This document shows, piece after piece, positions 36,727-46,695 of a stretch of DNA of 64,000 nt. Numbering within the stretch: the first letter of the stretch is position 1; every line of letters begins with the position of its first letter. The stretch is from Rhizobium sp. P40RR-XXII (lineage in GTDB: Bacteria > Pseudomonadota > Alphaproteobacteria > Rhizobiales > Rhizobiaceae): assembly GCF_012641405.1 (NCBI RefSeq), contig NZ_JABAII010000003.1, forward strand, positions 372,001-436,000, given 5' to 3'. The notes below the pieces were generated by a model, which did no database searches, was not told the DNA's origin, and saw only the letters and a program-made list of their open reading frames with translations. Made by a program: the position numbers and the translations under genes.

Positions 36727-39700
36727 TCAAGCCTTGAAGTCCAGCTTGACCTCGCAGGCGCCGATCGAGGCCGGCAATAGTGGCTCGCGGATGCGCTGGC
36801 CGAATTGCCGCTTGAAGCCGAAGGCGTTACCGATCAGGCTCTTGGTATAAAGACCGGGGCCGCTCGAATAGATGCGCCAGCCGCCATCGACGGCAATATC
36901 GCCGGCCTTGACGCGCGACCATTCCGACGACGCCTGATAGCGGTCGTCGAAGGCCGCGTCGCTGCTGCTGAAATAGGTGTTGCGCTGGCGCAGCGACGCA
37001 CGCTCCACTCGGCCGCTGACGGCGATCGGGTTGGCGAGTGCCAGCGCCTGCCACACGGCTTCTGCATCGTCGTCAAGGGCGAGCGCTTCGCAGTAGCGCA
37101 GATGCGCGTGCACATACATGAGCCCGATCTCGCGACCGAAGAAGGACGAGGATTCGGCGCGGCGGAAGAGCTTTTCCGGGCCTCCGGAATAGGTCGCCGG
37201 TTTTTCCATCAGCCGCACGCCGTCCGGGAACAGCAGGTTCTCGCGAATGATCTTCATGTGGGCGTGGCGCTGATCGGGCGTGAACAGGCCGCCGATCATC
37301 GGCTGCGTCATCGCGATCAGCGAATAGTGCAGCCCAGTGCGCGTATCCTCAGGATGCAGCAGCAATTCCACGCCGTCATGGCTCGGATCGAAGACGCCGT
37401 AGCCGGCAACGATGCCGTCGCGCATCAGCAGCCGATTGAAATCGGCGCGCATGGCGACCGCGGTTGCCTGAAGCGATTGCGCTTCCTCGTTGCGGCTGGC
37501 GAGCGTCAGGATGCTGGCGTAGCGCACCAGCTGCTCGTAAAGCAGCGATACTGTCCAGCTGCTTACCATCCAGTCGCGCAGATGCGGATCGGCCGGCTGC
37601 AGGCTGTCATTCCAGTCGCCTTCGCCGTAGCGGATGAGGCTCGTGCCCGGCACGAAGCGGCTGCGCACCGTTTCCAGCAGCTTCTCAATGTGATCGGAGA
37701 TTGTTGCGTGCTCGGCGGTCAGCTGCATCGTGTCGTCGGCGCGCCACGGCACCGTTTCGGCAAGGAAGGTGATGTTGCCCGTCGCCTCGATATAATCGCA
37801 GAGCGCCTTCAGCGGCCAGACGACGATATCGCCATGCGCCTCGCCGGCGCGGATATTGGCATAGGGCTCCAGCATGAACCATTGCGGCCAGTCGCCGCGA
37901 TCGCGATACTGCTCGGAAAAGAGCGTCAAGAGGATCTGCCGGGCCTCTTCGTCATGCTCGTAGGCAAGCAGAAATTCGATCGGCCCCTGGCAGACGTCGC
38001 GCGTTCCCCAGGCAGCCCCCGTATATTGTTCGAGGCCATGCGGCACGCTCAGATGGATGATGGCGTCATGCGCGATCCAGGGCAGCATCACGGCCTGCGC
38101 CGCCACATCTCGGCCATCACCCTCGATGCGCGCGCCCCGCGTCACATGGCTCCAGAAGTGGCGCGCCGGCGCCAGCATCTCTTCGCTTTCGACACCGGCA
38201 CTATAGCGCGCGGCAAGAGCTTCGGCCGCATCCGGATCGGTCATCGAGCCCGTGACGGCAAAACGCAATTCCTTCGTCGAGTGCGATTTCAGCGCGATGA
38301 ACGCGCCATTGCGGGCGGTGCCGTCGCTATAGAGTAGTTCATCGCCGCCAACGGCGTCGAACGCATCCGGGGTCGAGGTGACGAGATGGTAGCTCGCTTT
38401 CGGGTAGCGATCCCAGAGCCAGGATGGTTGCGGCCGGAAAGAGATGCGCTTGGCCGCCGCGTCGACTGCGATATTCGCCAAGGCCTCATAGTCGCGCTCG
38501 CCGAGGACGATGTGACCGAACACGAGGAAGCGGCAGGCTTCGCCCTCCACCGTAACGCTCCATTGCATGGCCGGATCGTCGCCGGATGCGATTGCCGAGA
38601 CTGAAATGGTGCGGCCGGAAAGCCGGTAGATCCAGCGTGTATCGCTCAAGCCCATTTCGAAGGCAGCGGGCACACCAAGCAGGCGCCAGCCATCGCCGAG
38701 GTCGACGAGGATGCGAAGGCCGCTCGATCGTGTCAGGTTGTAGGGGTCGCGGGAAACGGAGAAGAGCTTGTGGAAGGACGTGTTGCCGATGGTCAGCTGC
38801 GCGGCGAAGATGCCCTGCATCCAGCAGGTGGCGGCCAGTGTCTGGTCATCGAGCAGCATGTTCTGGCCGCTGCGGACGATGGCGCCGTGGCGGCGCGCCA
38901 CCAGCCGCTCCTTTTCGCGCAGCACGATGTGCCTGTTATGCGACCCATCCGGCACGAAGAAGGAGAGCAGTTTTCCATCCGCATGCTCTTCCAGCATCCG
39001 CTTGGGGTAGAGCGCATCGATCGCGGCTTGGTCGAGGCTATCGCTCTCGGCAAGCGGCGCGTCCTGCACGAGACTGCGCACCGACCGCGCGGCCGATATC
39101 GCGTCTACCGCGAGCTCGCTCTGAAGCTTCGGCAAGCCATCGAGATGGGCGAGATCGGCATCGCTGGAGGCGGCCGGATGATCGGCAATGAAGAGACCGA
39201 AGAAGGTCGTCGTGGTCGTATCCCCGGCTGCGAGCGAAAGCGGCTTTGACTGGATTGCCGGGCAGGCGACCTCGTGCTGGCGGCGCATGCTCGGCAGATC
39301 ATTGCCGAAACCCGGCACCATGACGCCGTCGTTGCCCTTTGATGGCACAAGGAGCTGGATCGCATCGGTCGCGTAAGCCGCGGCACCTTCGAGGCAGCCC
39401 TGCGCGAGCCAGGGATTTCGCCCGCCGCCCTGCTTGAGGTTCTGCCGGTTCATGACGACGGGACCGAAGGCGGCATGGCTGGCGATGTGATGATCGATAT
39501 ATTGCGAGGCATAGGCTTCGCTGTTCATCAAGAAGCCGCGGTCGCCGAGGCCGACGTCCTGAAGGAGGATGAGATCGGCCGAAACCGTGGCGCTCGTGGT
39601 GTTCTGCAGCGATACCTGCCAGAACCATGCGGTCTCGCTCGGGTGCAGCCGCAGGCTGACCGTATGCTTCACGCCGGCCGTCTCGCCGCTCCAGGAGAAA

Positions 39701-39987
39701 CCGTTTCCGCCATGGCCGAACTGCACGGCAGCCTTGGGCCCGACGATTTCGGCCGTTGCCGGCTTTGCGCCGCCGACGCGCAGATAGAGCCGGCCGATGC
39801 CGCCATAGACAGGCGAACCGAGCACCTGGTTGATCATGATGCCGCCCTGCTGGTCGGCGAAGTCGATCGAAAACAACGTGCCGTTCGGCAAGACCGAAGC
39901 CGAAAGCCCGGCGGTGTTACCGAGCGTGATAAGACCGAGTTCTTCGCGACGGGGCGTTTGAAAGCTGCGATTGGAGTCCGAGGACAT
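36727..39987 (-). CDS. GH94-type glycoside phosphorylase (NdvB/cellobiose phosphorylase-like)
   Basis: A 1086-residue protein whose C-terminal half is a GH94 phosphorylase: AAWGTRDVCQGP, then YGEGDWNDSLQPADPH with the catalytic Asp in GDWND near 790, and SSGPGLYTKSLIGNAFG near the end. The N-terminal half is a galactose-mutarotase/GH94-like beta-sandwich. No signal peptide or membrane segment, so cytoplasmic, unlike NdvB. Enzymes of this length include 1,2-beta-oligoglucan phosphorylase, so a role in recycling beta-1,2-glucan is plausible but inferred. A GH2 enzyme gene lies just upstream on the same strand. Confidence 0.85.
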   Translation of the reverse strand: MSSDSNRSFQTPRREELGLITLGNTAGLSASVLPNGTLFSIDFADQQGGIMINQVLGSPVYGGIGRLYLRVGGAKPATAEIVGPKAAVQFGHGGNGFSWSGETAGVKHTVSLRLHPSETAWFWQVSLQNTTSATVSADLILLQDVGLGDRGFLMNSEAYASQYIDHHIASHAAFGPVVMNRQNLKQGGGRNPWLAQGCLEGAAAYATDAIQLLVPSKGNDGVMVPGFGNDLPSMRRQHEVACPAIQSKPLSLAAGDTTTTTFFGLFIADHPAASSDADLAHLDGLPKLQSELAVDAISAARSVRSLVQDAPLAESDSLDQAAIDALYPKRMLEEHADGKLLSFFVPDGSHNRHIVLREKERLVARRHGAIVRSGQNMLLDDQTLAATCWMQGIFAAQLTIGNTSFHKLFSVSRDPYNLTRSSGLRILVDLGDGWRLLGVPAAFEMGLSDTRWIYRLSGRTISVSAIASGDDPAMQWSVTVEGEACRFLVFGHIVLGERDYEALANIAVDAAAKRISFRPQPSWLWDRYPKASYHLVTSTPDAFDAVGGDELLYSDGTARNGAFIALKSHSTKELRFAVTGSMTDPDAAEALAARYSAGVESEEMLAPARHFWSHVTRGARIEGDGRDVAAQAVMLPWIAHDAIIHLSVPHGLEQYTGAAWGTRDVCQGPIEFLLAYEHDEEARQILLTLFSEQYRDRGDWPQWFMLEPYANIRAGEAHGDIVVWPLKALCDYIEATGNITFLAETVPWRADDTMQLTAEHATISDHIEKLLETVRSRFVPGTSLIRYGEGDWNDSLQPADPHLRDWMVSSWTVSLLYEQLVRYASILTLASRNEEAQSLQATAVAMRADFNRLLMRDGIVAGYGVFDPSHDGVELLLHPEDTRTGLHYSLIAMTQPMIGGLFTPDQRHAHMKIIRENLLFPDGVRLMEKPATYSGGPEKLFRRAESSSFFGREIGLMYVHAHLRYCEALALDDDAEAVWQALALANPIAVSGRVERASLRQRNTYFSSSDAAFDDRYQASSEWSRVKAGDIAVDGGWRIYSSGPGLYTKSLIGNAFGFKRQFGQRIREPLLPASIGACEVKLDFKA

Positions 39988-40026
39988 AAGCGTGGTCTCG
40001 CTGATTCATGGATCGGATGAGGGCAC

Positions 40027-40132
40027 TAAAGCATGTCGCGTAAAAGTGTGCAGCGGTTTTGCGACAACGACATGCGAAAAAAATGATTTGAAGGGCAATG
40101 AGCGAATCTGCAAAATCGCGATGTCCTTCAGA
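40027..40132. repeat. Intergenic palindromic repeat, copy 1
   Basis: A mosaic palindrome in the gap between the GH94 and GH2 genes: GCATGTCG and CGACATGC flank a core GTGTGCAGCGGTTTTGCG, then a second stem. The core recurs with high similarity at 58685-58792. It resembles the short intergenic repeats scattered in rhizobial genomes. Confidence 0.75.
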
Positions 40133-40261
40133 TCACAAGGCGGTGCCCGATCATAGGCATTTTCCTACTCGCACCCGCAATTCCTGGCGATGAATTGCGG
40201 ATGCTATGAGGACATATCCGGCGCAATGCGCCGGATAATCCGATCGAAGCGATCCCCGGTT

Positions 40262-42730
40262 TCAATGGTGCGGAGGCTGGGCAACCTGATTGGCCGTGCG
40301 TAGGATCGCCGACAGGTCGGCATCGTCGAAGGCCTCCTTGGAAAGGCCTTTGACCTTGAACCTCCTGCTTTCGCCGGGCGTGAGATTGACCAGCATGTCG
40401 TCGACTTCGGCATTTGGGCTGATGCGATCGACGAACAGGCAGAGATCGCGCAGGAACGACTGTGCCGTGATGGTGACAGCAATCCCGTCGGTCGTCTGGG
40501 TGCTCTCGAGATCGAAGCGAGGCTGTGGGTATTGCAGCTTCATATCCTTCTCGAAGAACCACCAGGCTTCTGCGTCGCCGAGACGGGCGCGCAAAAATTC
40601 CCGACGCGGATCGGCGGGGGTCGCGACCTCGGCCGGGATCTCGATGTCGGTATTCTCGAAGCGATCGCAAAGGATGCGCCAGACGTGATGACGGGCAAGC
40701 AGCGTGCCGTTGAAGTCGAAGCGTTCGACGGTGAAGGGCACGCGCCAGAACAGGGTTGCGTCGTTGATTGCGACCGCAGCCAGGCCATCGCCGCGCGGCT
40801 GGATGGTGAGGAGATGTGGTGCATAGCTCTGCTTCAAGGCATACCAGAGCGGCTTCTTCCTGCCGGCGCCATCGATGGCTGCCCAGGAGGTGACCGGCCA
40901 GCAGTCGTTGAGCTGCCAGACGATGGTGCCCATGCAGGTCGGCCTATGCGAACGCATATGGTCGATACCGTAGCTGATCGCACGCGCCTGGTTGAGCTGC
41001 GTCACGAAAAGCCAGTCGTCGAAATTTTCCGGCGGCGGGAACCGGCCCTCCAGCCCCATCAGCAGCTTGTCATTGCCGGTGGTCGCCTTTTGATGATGCA
41101 GGACGCCTGGCGAGGCCGGCGCACGGTCCTTCTCGCGAACGGACTGAGCCAATGTTGCGAAGGTCGGCGGCGCCTGCCATCCGAATTCGGAGCAGAAACG
41201 AGGGATATAGTTGCGATAGGTCTCGTAGCCGACCTCGTTCCAGACATCCCAGATGTGCTTGCAGCCGTGCTCGTCCGCGTTCGGCGCGATTTCCATGGAA
41301 CCGGAATAGGGGCTACCAGGCCAATAGGGACGTGTTGGATCGATCTCGGCCACCAGCTTCGGCAGAAGGTCGAGATAATAGCCGGCGCCCCAGGGGCGAT
41401 TGCCGAGCACATCCTGCCAGCCCCAGTCGAAATAGCCCCAGATATTCTCATTGTTGCCGTTCCAGATGACTAACGAGGTATAGGGCATCAGCCGTGTGAT
41501 CGCCTCGCGCGCTTCCGCCTCGATCTCGCTATAGACCGGCTCTTCTTCGGGGTAGGTGGCGCAGGCAAACAGGAAGTCCTGCCAGACCATGATGCCGGCG
41601 GCGTCGCATTCCTCGTAGAACGTATCGGTCTCATAGATGCCGCCGCCCCAGACGCGCAGCATATTCATATTGGCATCGCGGGCCTGGGCGATCCGCTCGC
41701 GATAACGCTCGCGCGTTACGCGCGGCAGGAAGCAATCGTCGGGGATCCAGTTGGCGCCACGGGCAAAGACCGGCACGTCGTTGACGACGAGGGTGAAGGC
41801 AGAGCCGATTTCGTCGACTGTCGTATCCAGCCGCACGGAACGGAAGCCGACGCGTCGCTTCCAGCCATCGAGCGCCGTGCCATCCGAGCCGAGCAGCTGC
41901 AGGTCGAGATCGTAAAGCGGCTGGCCGCCCATTCCATGCGGCCACCAGACCTGCGGATTGTCGATCCGGCATTCGATCAGCGCGTGGGTCTCGCCCTGCG
42001 CGACGCGAACTTCCGCGCGCTTGCCGCCGATGGACAGGATAAGTGCCGCGCTATCCGTGCCCTTGTCAGCCCATTCGATCTCGACGTGCAGGCGCGCGAC
42101 GCCCTGGCTGCCCTGCAGCGTGATTTCCGGGCGGATGCCGCCGAGGCGCGCCTTAGACCAGCTCTGGATGAGGATCGGTTTCCAGATACCCGAGGTGACG
42201 ACGCTCGGACCCCAGTCCCAGCCGAAATTGCAGGCCATCTTGCGGATGAGATTGCTCGGGCCGGGATAGTTCTGGGGGATGTCGGCGGCGCTGCCGAGCT
42301 GCTTGCGCACGTCCTCGCCATGCTCGTAGGCCGATTGGAAATCGACGATCAGCTCGTTGCGGCCGTTTTTCAGGTGACCGCCGATATCGAAGCGGTAGCT
42401 GCGATGCATGTTGCGGGTTTCGCCGAGGGGGGTGCCATTCAGCTCCAGGCGTGCCGCCGTATCGAGCCCGAGGCAGGCAAGATCGATGCGCTCGGCGTCC
42501 TCGCCATTCCAGTCGAAAGCCAGGCGATAGCGCCAGGCGGAATGGCCGATCCAGTCCTGCGAAATTTCGTTGACGTCGAGATAGGGGTCGGTGATCAGCT
42601 GCGCTGCCATCAGGTCGAGGTGCACGTTGCCCGGCACGGCGGCGGCGATCGAATTGGGCAGGGTTGGCGCAGTCGGGGGTGCGCGAAGGCGCGAGAGGGT
42701 CCAGCCGGTGTCGAGCGTCTGTCTTTTCAT
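40262..42730 (-). CDS. Glycoside hydrolase family 2 beta-mannosidase-like protein
   Basis: An 822-residue cytoplasmic GH2 enzyme of the beta-mannosidase subgroup. The sugar-binding N-terminal domain (WIGHSAWRYRLAFDW) is followed by the TIM barrel with the acid/base glutamate in WNGNNE (near 427) and the nucleophile in CSEFGWQ (near 513). It would release mannose or a related unit from short oligosaccharides. It lies upstream of the GH94 gene across a palindromic repeat; they may use the same imported oligosaccharide. No transporter is next to them. Confidence 0.9.
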   Translation of the reverse strand: MKRQTLDTGWTLSRLRAPPTAPTLPNSIAAAVPGNVHLDLMAAQLITDPYLDVNEISQDWIGHSAWRYRLAFDWNGEDAERIDLACLGLDTAARLELNGTPLGETRNMHRSYRFDIGGHLKNGRNELIVDFQSAYEHGEDVRKQLGSAADIPQNYPGPSNLIRKMACNFGWDWGPSVVTSGIWKPILIQSWSKARLGGIRPEITLQGSQGVARLHVEIEWADKGTDSAALILSIGGKRAEVRVAQGETHALIECRIDNPQVWWPHGMGGQPLYDLDLQLLGSDGTALDGWKRRVGFRSVRLDTTVDEIGSAFTLVVNDVPVFARGANWIPDDCFLPRVTRERYRERIAQARDANMNMLRVWGGGIYETDTFYEECDAAGIMVWQDFLFACATYPEEEPVYSEIEAEAREAITRLMPYTSLVIWNGNNENIWGYFDWGWQDVLGNRPWGAGYYLDLLPKLVAEIDPTRPYWPGSPYSGSMEIAPNADEHGCKHIWDVWNEVGYETYRNYIPRFCSEFGWQAPPTFATLAQSVREKDRAPASPGVLHHQKATTGNDKLLMGLEGRFPPPENFDDWLFVTQLNQARAISYGIDHMRSHRPTCMGTIVWQLNDCWPVTSWAAIDGAGRKKPLWYALKQSYAPHLLTIQPRGDGLAAVAINDATLFWRVPFTVERFDFNGTLLARHHVWRILCDRFENTDIEIPAEVATPADPRREFLRARLGDAEAWWFFEKDMKLQYPQPRFDLESTQTTDGIAVTITAQSFLRDLCLFVDRISPNAEVDDMLVNLTPGESRRFKVKGLSKEAFDDADLSAILRTANQVAQPPHH

Positions 42731-43136
42731 GTCATGCGTCCGTTATGAAATGGATGTCTCAAACAGCCTTTGGCGTGATGAATTGCCGGCCTGCCTGCAG
42801 ATGGCGGTTCATGGGATAGACGTAGGCGATTCGGTCGCGTTGTATCAACGCCTTGATCATCTTCCGATATTCATTATAGGCGCTATCGATGGCCTTGCGA
42901 GAGCGCTTGCCCGCCTCCACGGGCCACTGCAACAATGGCCGCAGAATGCCATGGACTTGTGACAGGCTCTGATTGCCGAACGCAGGCGTATGGACGACGC
43001 GCGGAAGGGCTGAACAGGCGAGGCCCGAAAAAACAAAAAACTTCAACCGCCATTGTCGGAAGTCGTGATCGACCAACGTCCTTGGGACAGCCCATCATAA
43101 GGGCGGATATGCAGAACCGTTCCCAAGGAGACGAAC
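42731..43136. other. Intergenic, no confident gene
   Basis: About 400 bases between the GH2 gene and the VOC gene. A minus-strand frame (42759-43076) with a TTG start has a basic, helical C-terminal half, but no ribosome binding site or recognised domain. I do not call it a gene. Confidence 0.4.
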
Positions 43137-43568
43137 ATGACCGATGCAGTAGAACAATCGCAATCTCAGCAGCCCCGCGTGCCAGTTCGTGGTGGCGTGG
43201 TGGCCTATCTGACGGTGGACGGCGCCGCGAAAGCTGCCGAATTCTACAAGCGCGCCTTCGGCGCAGAGCAGGCCTTCATGTTTCCGGTCGACGAAAAGGG
43301 CCGGACCATGCATATCCATCTCTACATCAATGGCAGCTCGGTGATGCTGGGTGATGCCTTTCCCGAATATGGTCATGCGCTGGAGAAGCCGCAATCTTTC
43401 GTGATGCAGCTGGTCGTGGATGACCTCGATAGCTGGTGGAAGCGCGCCGTCGATGCCGGGGCCGAGATCGTCGTCGGGCCGCAGGTGATGTTTTGGGGCG
43501 ATCGCTGGGGCCAACTCCGCGATCCATTCGGCGTTCTTTGGGCGATGAATGCGCCCGTCGAAAGCTGA
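43137..43568 (+). CDS. VOC (glyoxalase/bleomycin-resistance fold) protein
   Basis: A 143-residue VOC-superfamily protein of the PhnB-like type: GGVVAYLTVDGAAKAAEFYK and AFGAEQAFMFP at the N-terminus, then WGDRWGQLRDPFGVLWAMN at the C-terminus. Glyoxalase-type metal ligands are only partly recognisable, so a binding or isomerase function is possible. AAGGAGACGAAC precedes the ATG. It converges on the kynurenine gene cluster through a terminator hairpin. Confidence 0.88.
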   Translation: MTDAVEQSQSQQPRVPVRGGVVAYLTVDGAAKAAEFYKRAFGAEQAFMFPVDEKGRTMHIHLYINGSSVMLGDAFPEYGHALEKPQSFVMQLVVDDLDSWWKRAVDAGAEIVVGPQVMFWGDRWGQLRDPFGVLWAMNAPVES

Positions 43569-43575
43569 CAATATA

Positions 43576-43606
43576 ATGCCCTCGGCCTGAATGGCGTCGA
43601 GGGCAT
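43576..43606. terminator. Bidirectional terminator
   Basis: ATGCCCTCG and CGAGGGCAT form a perfect 9-base stem around a 13-base loop, flanked by A- and T-rich sequence, between the convergent VOC and hydrolase genes. Confidence 0.75.
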
Positions 43607-43629
43607 ATTCCTGTGGTAATGGGAGATTG

Positions 43630-44460
43630 CTATTCCGCGAGCAGGGTCCGCGTTAGTGGATGATCGGCGTCGATAAGGCCGTCCAGAACCGTGTAGTGAT
43701 TTTTGTCCGGCTCGACCACGACCTCCGTCGCCGCACCGAGCCCGGTCCAGATATTGGCCAGCAGCGCGTTCTGGCGGATGAATTCGGCCCGTTCGGCACC
43801 CCCGACCCAGCACGTGAGGCGTACGGCTTCGACCGGCTCCAGCAGGGCCGGGCTTTCGGCCCTTGCCTCGATGAAATCGATGCGAAGCTGCTCGTTCATG
43901 GCGCGCTTCATGATCGGGCGCAGGTCGTGCACGCCGGAAATGGCAAGAACGTGGCGGATGCGCTTGCGGGTGGCCTCGCCGAGCGGCGATGTCGTCGTCA
44001 TCATGCGGGCGACAAGCTGACCTCCGGCCGAATGCCCGGTCAGGATGATTGGCCCATCGACCATCTCGGCTACCGCCATGATCGCGGTTGCGATCTCCTT
44101 GCCGATTCCGCCGATGCGATTTTCCGGGCAGAGCGTGTAGGATGGGATTGCGACTGCGTAGCCGGCCGCAATCGAGCCGGCGGCGAGGTGCGACCAGTAG
44201 TTTTTGTCCAGTTGCAGCCAATAGCCTCCATGGACGAAGACCACCAATCCCGTCGGCTGGCCTTCGGGCAGAAAGAGATCGAAGCGATTGCGCTCGGCGG
44301 AACCATAAGCGAGATCGAGCTTTGCCCGTCCCGCTGCCATCAGGCTATCGCGGAAGGCTTTGGCCGGCTCGACCCAGGCCGCCGGCCAGCTGTCACCGTC
44401 GACGATATAGGCGCCGTTGGTATAGGCGCTCTCCCAATCGGTGACCTTGAAATAGCTCAT
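43630..44460 (-). CDS. Alpha/beta hydrolase, probable kynurenine formamidase
   Basis: A 276-residue alpha/beta hydrolase. The oxyanion motif HGGYW (77-81) and the nucleophile elbow GHSAGG with S144 match the arylformamidase subgroup that hydrolyses N-formylkynurenine to kynurenine. It lies 37 bases after kynureninase on the same strand, so the pathway context strongly supports that role. The catalytic His is probably in DKNHYTVLDGL near the end. It is not KynB-type (which lacks this fold). Confidence 0.85.
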   Translation of the reverse strand: MSYFKVTDWESAYTNGAYIVDGDSWPAAWVEPAKAFRDSLMAAGRAKLDLAYGSAERNRFDLFLPEGQPTGLVVFVHGGYWLQLDKNYWSHLAAGSIAAGYAVAIPSYTLCPENRIGGIGKEIATAIMAVAEMVDGPIILTGHSAGGQLVARMMTTTSPLGEATRKRIRHVLAISGVHDLRPIMKRAMNEQLRIDFIEARAESPALLEPVEAVRLTCWVGGAERAEFIRQNALLANIWTGLGAATEVVVEPDKNHYTVLDGLIDADHPLTRTLLAE

Positions 44461-44497
44461 GTCCAGCTCCCTCTTTCCGGCTACCCGTCTCTGCGGC

Positions 44498-45745
44498 TCA
44501 GGTCACCGCCGAACGTACGGCAAAGCGCGCGTCCTGCCACGATCCGCTGCTCAGGATTTCCTCCAGTACGGTGACGGCTCGCCAGACGTCACGATAGCCG
44601 ACGTAAAGCGGCGTGAAACCGAAGCGCAGCGTCGAGGGAGCCCGGAAATCGCCGATGACGCCACGCTCGATCAGTGCCTGCATGATCTCATAGCCATTGT
44701 CGTGCTTGAAGGAGACCTGGCTGCCGCGTCTTTCGCTGTCGCGGGTCGTCTCGAGCTCGACGCCATATTGGCCGCATTTCGCTCCGACCAGCCGGATGAA
44801 GAGTTCGGTAAGCGCGATGCTCTTTGCGCGCAGGGCCTTCATGTCCACTTCAGCCCAGATGGCCAAGGCGCCCTTCAACGCTCGCAGCGACAAGATCGGC
44901 TGCGTGCCGCAGAGAAAACGCTTAATGCCGGCGTCGCCATCGAAGCCCCGTTCGAAAGCGAAGGGGCGGGCATGGCTCCACCAGCCGCTGAGCGGCTGGA
45001 CGATCGACGCGTGATGACGCTGCGCGGCATAGATGAAGGCCGGCGCACCGGGGCCGCCATTCAGATATTTGTAGGTGCAGCCGACAGCGAAATCAGCGCC
45101 TGTACCGTCGATATCCACGGGCAGGGCGCCGGCGCTGTGGCACAGATCCCAGATGACGAGTGCACCGGCGGCCTGTATGCGCTTCGTTAGCGCCGCCATG
45201 TCGCGCAGCTCACCGCTCTTGTAGTTGACATGGTTGACGAGGACGACGGCGACGCTGTCGTCGATCAATTCCTCGATCGTGCCGGCATCGCGACCCTCGA
45301 GGCGGAGCGTCAGGCCAGATCGTGTCGACGCCACACCCTCCGCCATGTAAAGATCGGTCGGGAAACTATCGCCCTCCGCCACGATGACATTGCGATCGGG
45401 CCGCATTGCCAGAGCAGCGTGCAAGGTCTTGTAGATGTTGATCGACGTGGAGTCGGTCACCACGGTCTGGCCTTCGGCTGCACCAATCAGCCGGCCGATA
45501 CGGTCGCCGAGCTCGAGCGGCAGATGAAACCATCCGGCGCTGTTCCAGCTACGGATCAGGCCGTTGCCCCATTCCTCCATGGCGGCCTGGCGCACTTCGG
45601 CAAAGACTTCGTGCGACGCAGCGCCGAGCGAATTGCCGTCGAGATAGATGACGCCCGCCGGCAGGGCAAAGCGGCTGCGAAAAGCGCGCAGCGGGTCGGC
45701 CTCGTCCATGGCCTCGACGGCCGCGAGATCGGGAAGGCTGTCCAT
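44498..45745 (-). CDS. kynU: Kynureninase
   Basis: A 415-residue fold-type-I PLP enzyme. The N-terminus VIYLDGNSLGAA, the substrate-site SWNSAGWFHLP, and the PLP lysine in CTYKYLNGGPG (near 224) are kynureninase hallmarks. It cleaves kynurenine to anthranilate and alanine, or 3-hydroxykynurenine to 3-hydroxyanthranilate. No tryptophan or indoleamine dioxygenase is in the window. It stands 19 bases from the ABC permease gene, so it probably shares the transporter operon. Confidence 0.95.
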   Translation of the reverse strand: MDSLPDLAAVEAMDEADPLRAFRSRFALPAGVIYLDGNSLGAASHEVFAEVRQAAMEEWGNGLIRSWNSAGWFHLPLELGDRIGRLIGAAEGQTVVTDSTSINIYKTLHAALAMRPDRNVIVAEGDSFPTDLYMAEGVASTRSGLTLRLEGRDAGTIEELIDDSVAVVLVNHVNYKSGELRDMAALTKRIQAAGALVIWDLCHSAGALPVDIDGTGADFAVGCTYKYLNGGPGAPAFIYAAQRHHASIVQPLSGWWSHARPFAFERGFDGDAGIKRFLCGTQPILSLRALKGALAIWAEVDMKALRAKSIALTELFIRLVGAKCGQYGVELETTRDSERRGSQVSFKHDNGYEIMQALIERGVIGDFRAPSTLRFGFTPLYVGYRDVWRAVTVLEEILSSGSWQDARFAVRSAVT

Positions 45746-45764
45746 AAGTCGTTGCCTCGTAAAC

Positions 45765-46691
45765 TTATTCGCGAATGGTTTCTCGGGTGGCCGCTCCGCC
45801 GCGGCTGCGACGAATGCTTGGCAGTGCCAGCATGATGAGCACGAACAGGCCCGTGGCGAGCTTCAGGTTCGGCGGCGGCATGCCGGCGGCAAGGCAGAGC
45901 GAGACGAGCTGGTAGTAAATGATCGAGCCGACGAAGGGCGCCAGCAACTGTCTAAGCACGGTCTGCTTGCCGGTGAAGGCTTCACCGATCATCAGGGCTG
46001 CCAGGCCGTTGATCAGGATGCCGATGCCCATGTTGACGTCGGCAAAGCCCTGTGACTGGACCATGAGCGCGCCGCTGGCGGCGGAAAGGGCGCTGGCGAT
46101 CCCGACACCGCCGATGGTCGCTGCCCAGACATTGATGCCCTGCGCCTCGGCCATGTCGGGATTGGAGCCGACGGCACGCATGGCCGTGCCTTTTTCCGTC
46201 TTGAAATAGAGATTGAGGGCCATCAGCACGATAAGAGCAAGGATGCCGGCGACCACGATCTTACTTGTGGGGAAGCCCGGGGTCGCGAACGGCACCCAGT
46301 CGAATACCGTCGGCGAGCCGAAGACGGAAAGGTTCGATTTGCCCATGATGCCGAGATTGACGCTGTAAAGCATGGTCGACATCAGGATGCCGGCGAGCAA
46401 CGTATGAATACGGAAGCGCAAATGGATGATGGCCGTGCAGCAGCCGGCGGCCAACCCGACGACAAAGGCAACGGCGATCGCGAGCGGCGGCGCGACGCCG
46501 GCGGCCAGCAAAATGCCGCAGACGCAGCCGCCGAGCGGAAACGCGCCTTCACTGGTCAGGTCGGGAAAGCTCAGCATCCGGAAGGGGATCATGATACCGA
46601 GGACGACGAAGCTCAGGATAAAGCTCTGCGCCAGCGTGACCGGAATGAGCGAGACGAAGCTTGAGACGGTTGTCTGTACGAAATCCATCAT
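45765..46691 (-). CDS. ABC transporter permease (TrpX/TrpY-type system)
   Basis: A 308-residue permease of the branched-chain amino acid/LivH-like superfamily (BPD_transp_2). Eight or nine helices are visible, with PFRMLSFPDLTSEGAFPLGG near the N-terminus. Together with the ATPase and the ABC_sub_bind-type binding protein upstream it forms the type of system that in Gram-positive bacteria imports tryptophan (TrpXYZ). Here it sits next to kynurenine genes, so tryptophan, kynurenine or anthranilate-type substrates are likely. Confidence 0.88.
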   Translation of the reverse strand: MMDFVQTTVSSFVSLIPVTLAQSFILSFVVLGIMIPFRMLSFPDLTSEGAFPLGGCVCGILLAAGVAPPLAIAVAFVVGLAAGCCTAIIHLRFRIHTLLAGILMSTMLYSVNLGIMGKSNLSVFGSPTVFDWVPFATPGFPTSKIVVAGILALIVLMALNLYFKTEKGTAMRAVGSNPDMAEAQGINVWAATIGGVGIASALSAASGALMVQSQGFADVNMGIGILINGLAALMIGEAFTGKQTVLRQLLAPFVGSIIYYQLVSLCLAAGMPPPNLKLATGLFVLIMLALPSIRRSRGGAATRETIRE

Positions 46692-46695
46692 GATA

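Noticed and set aside
42759..43076. Minus-strand 105-codon frame
   Set aside because: TTG start, no ribosome binding site and no domain; only the C-terminal half looks vaguely protein-like.
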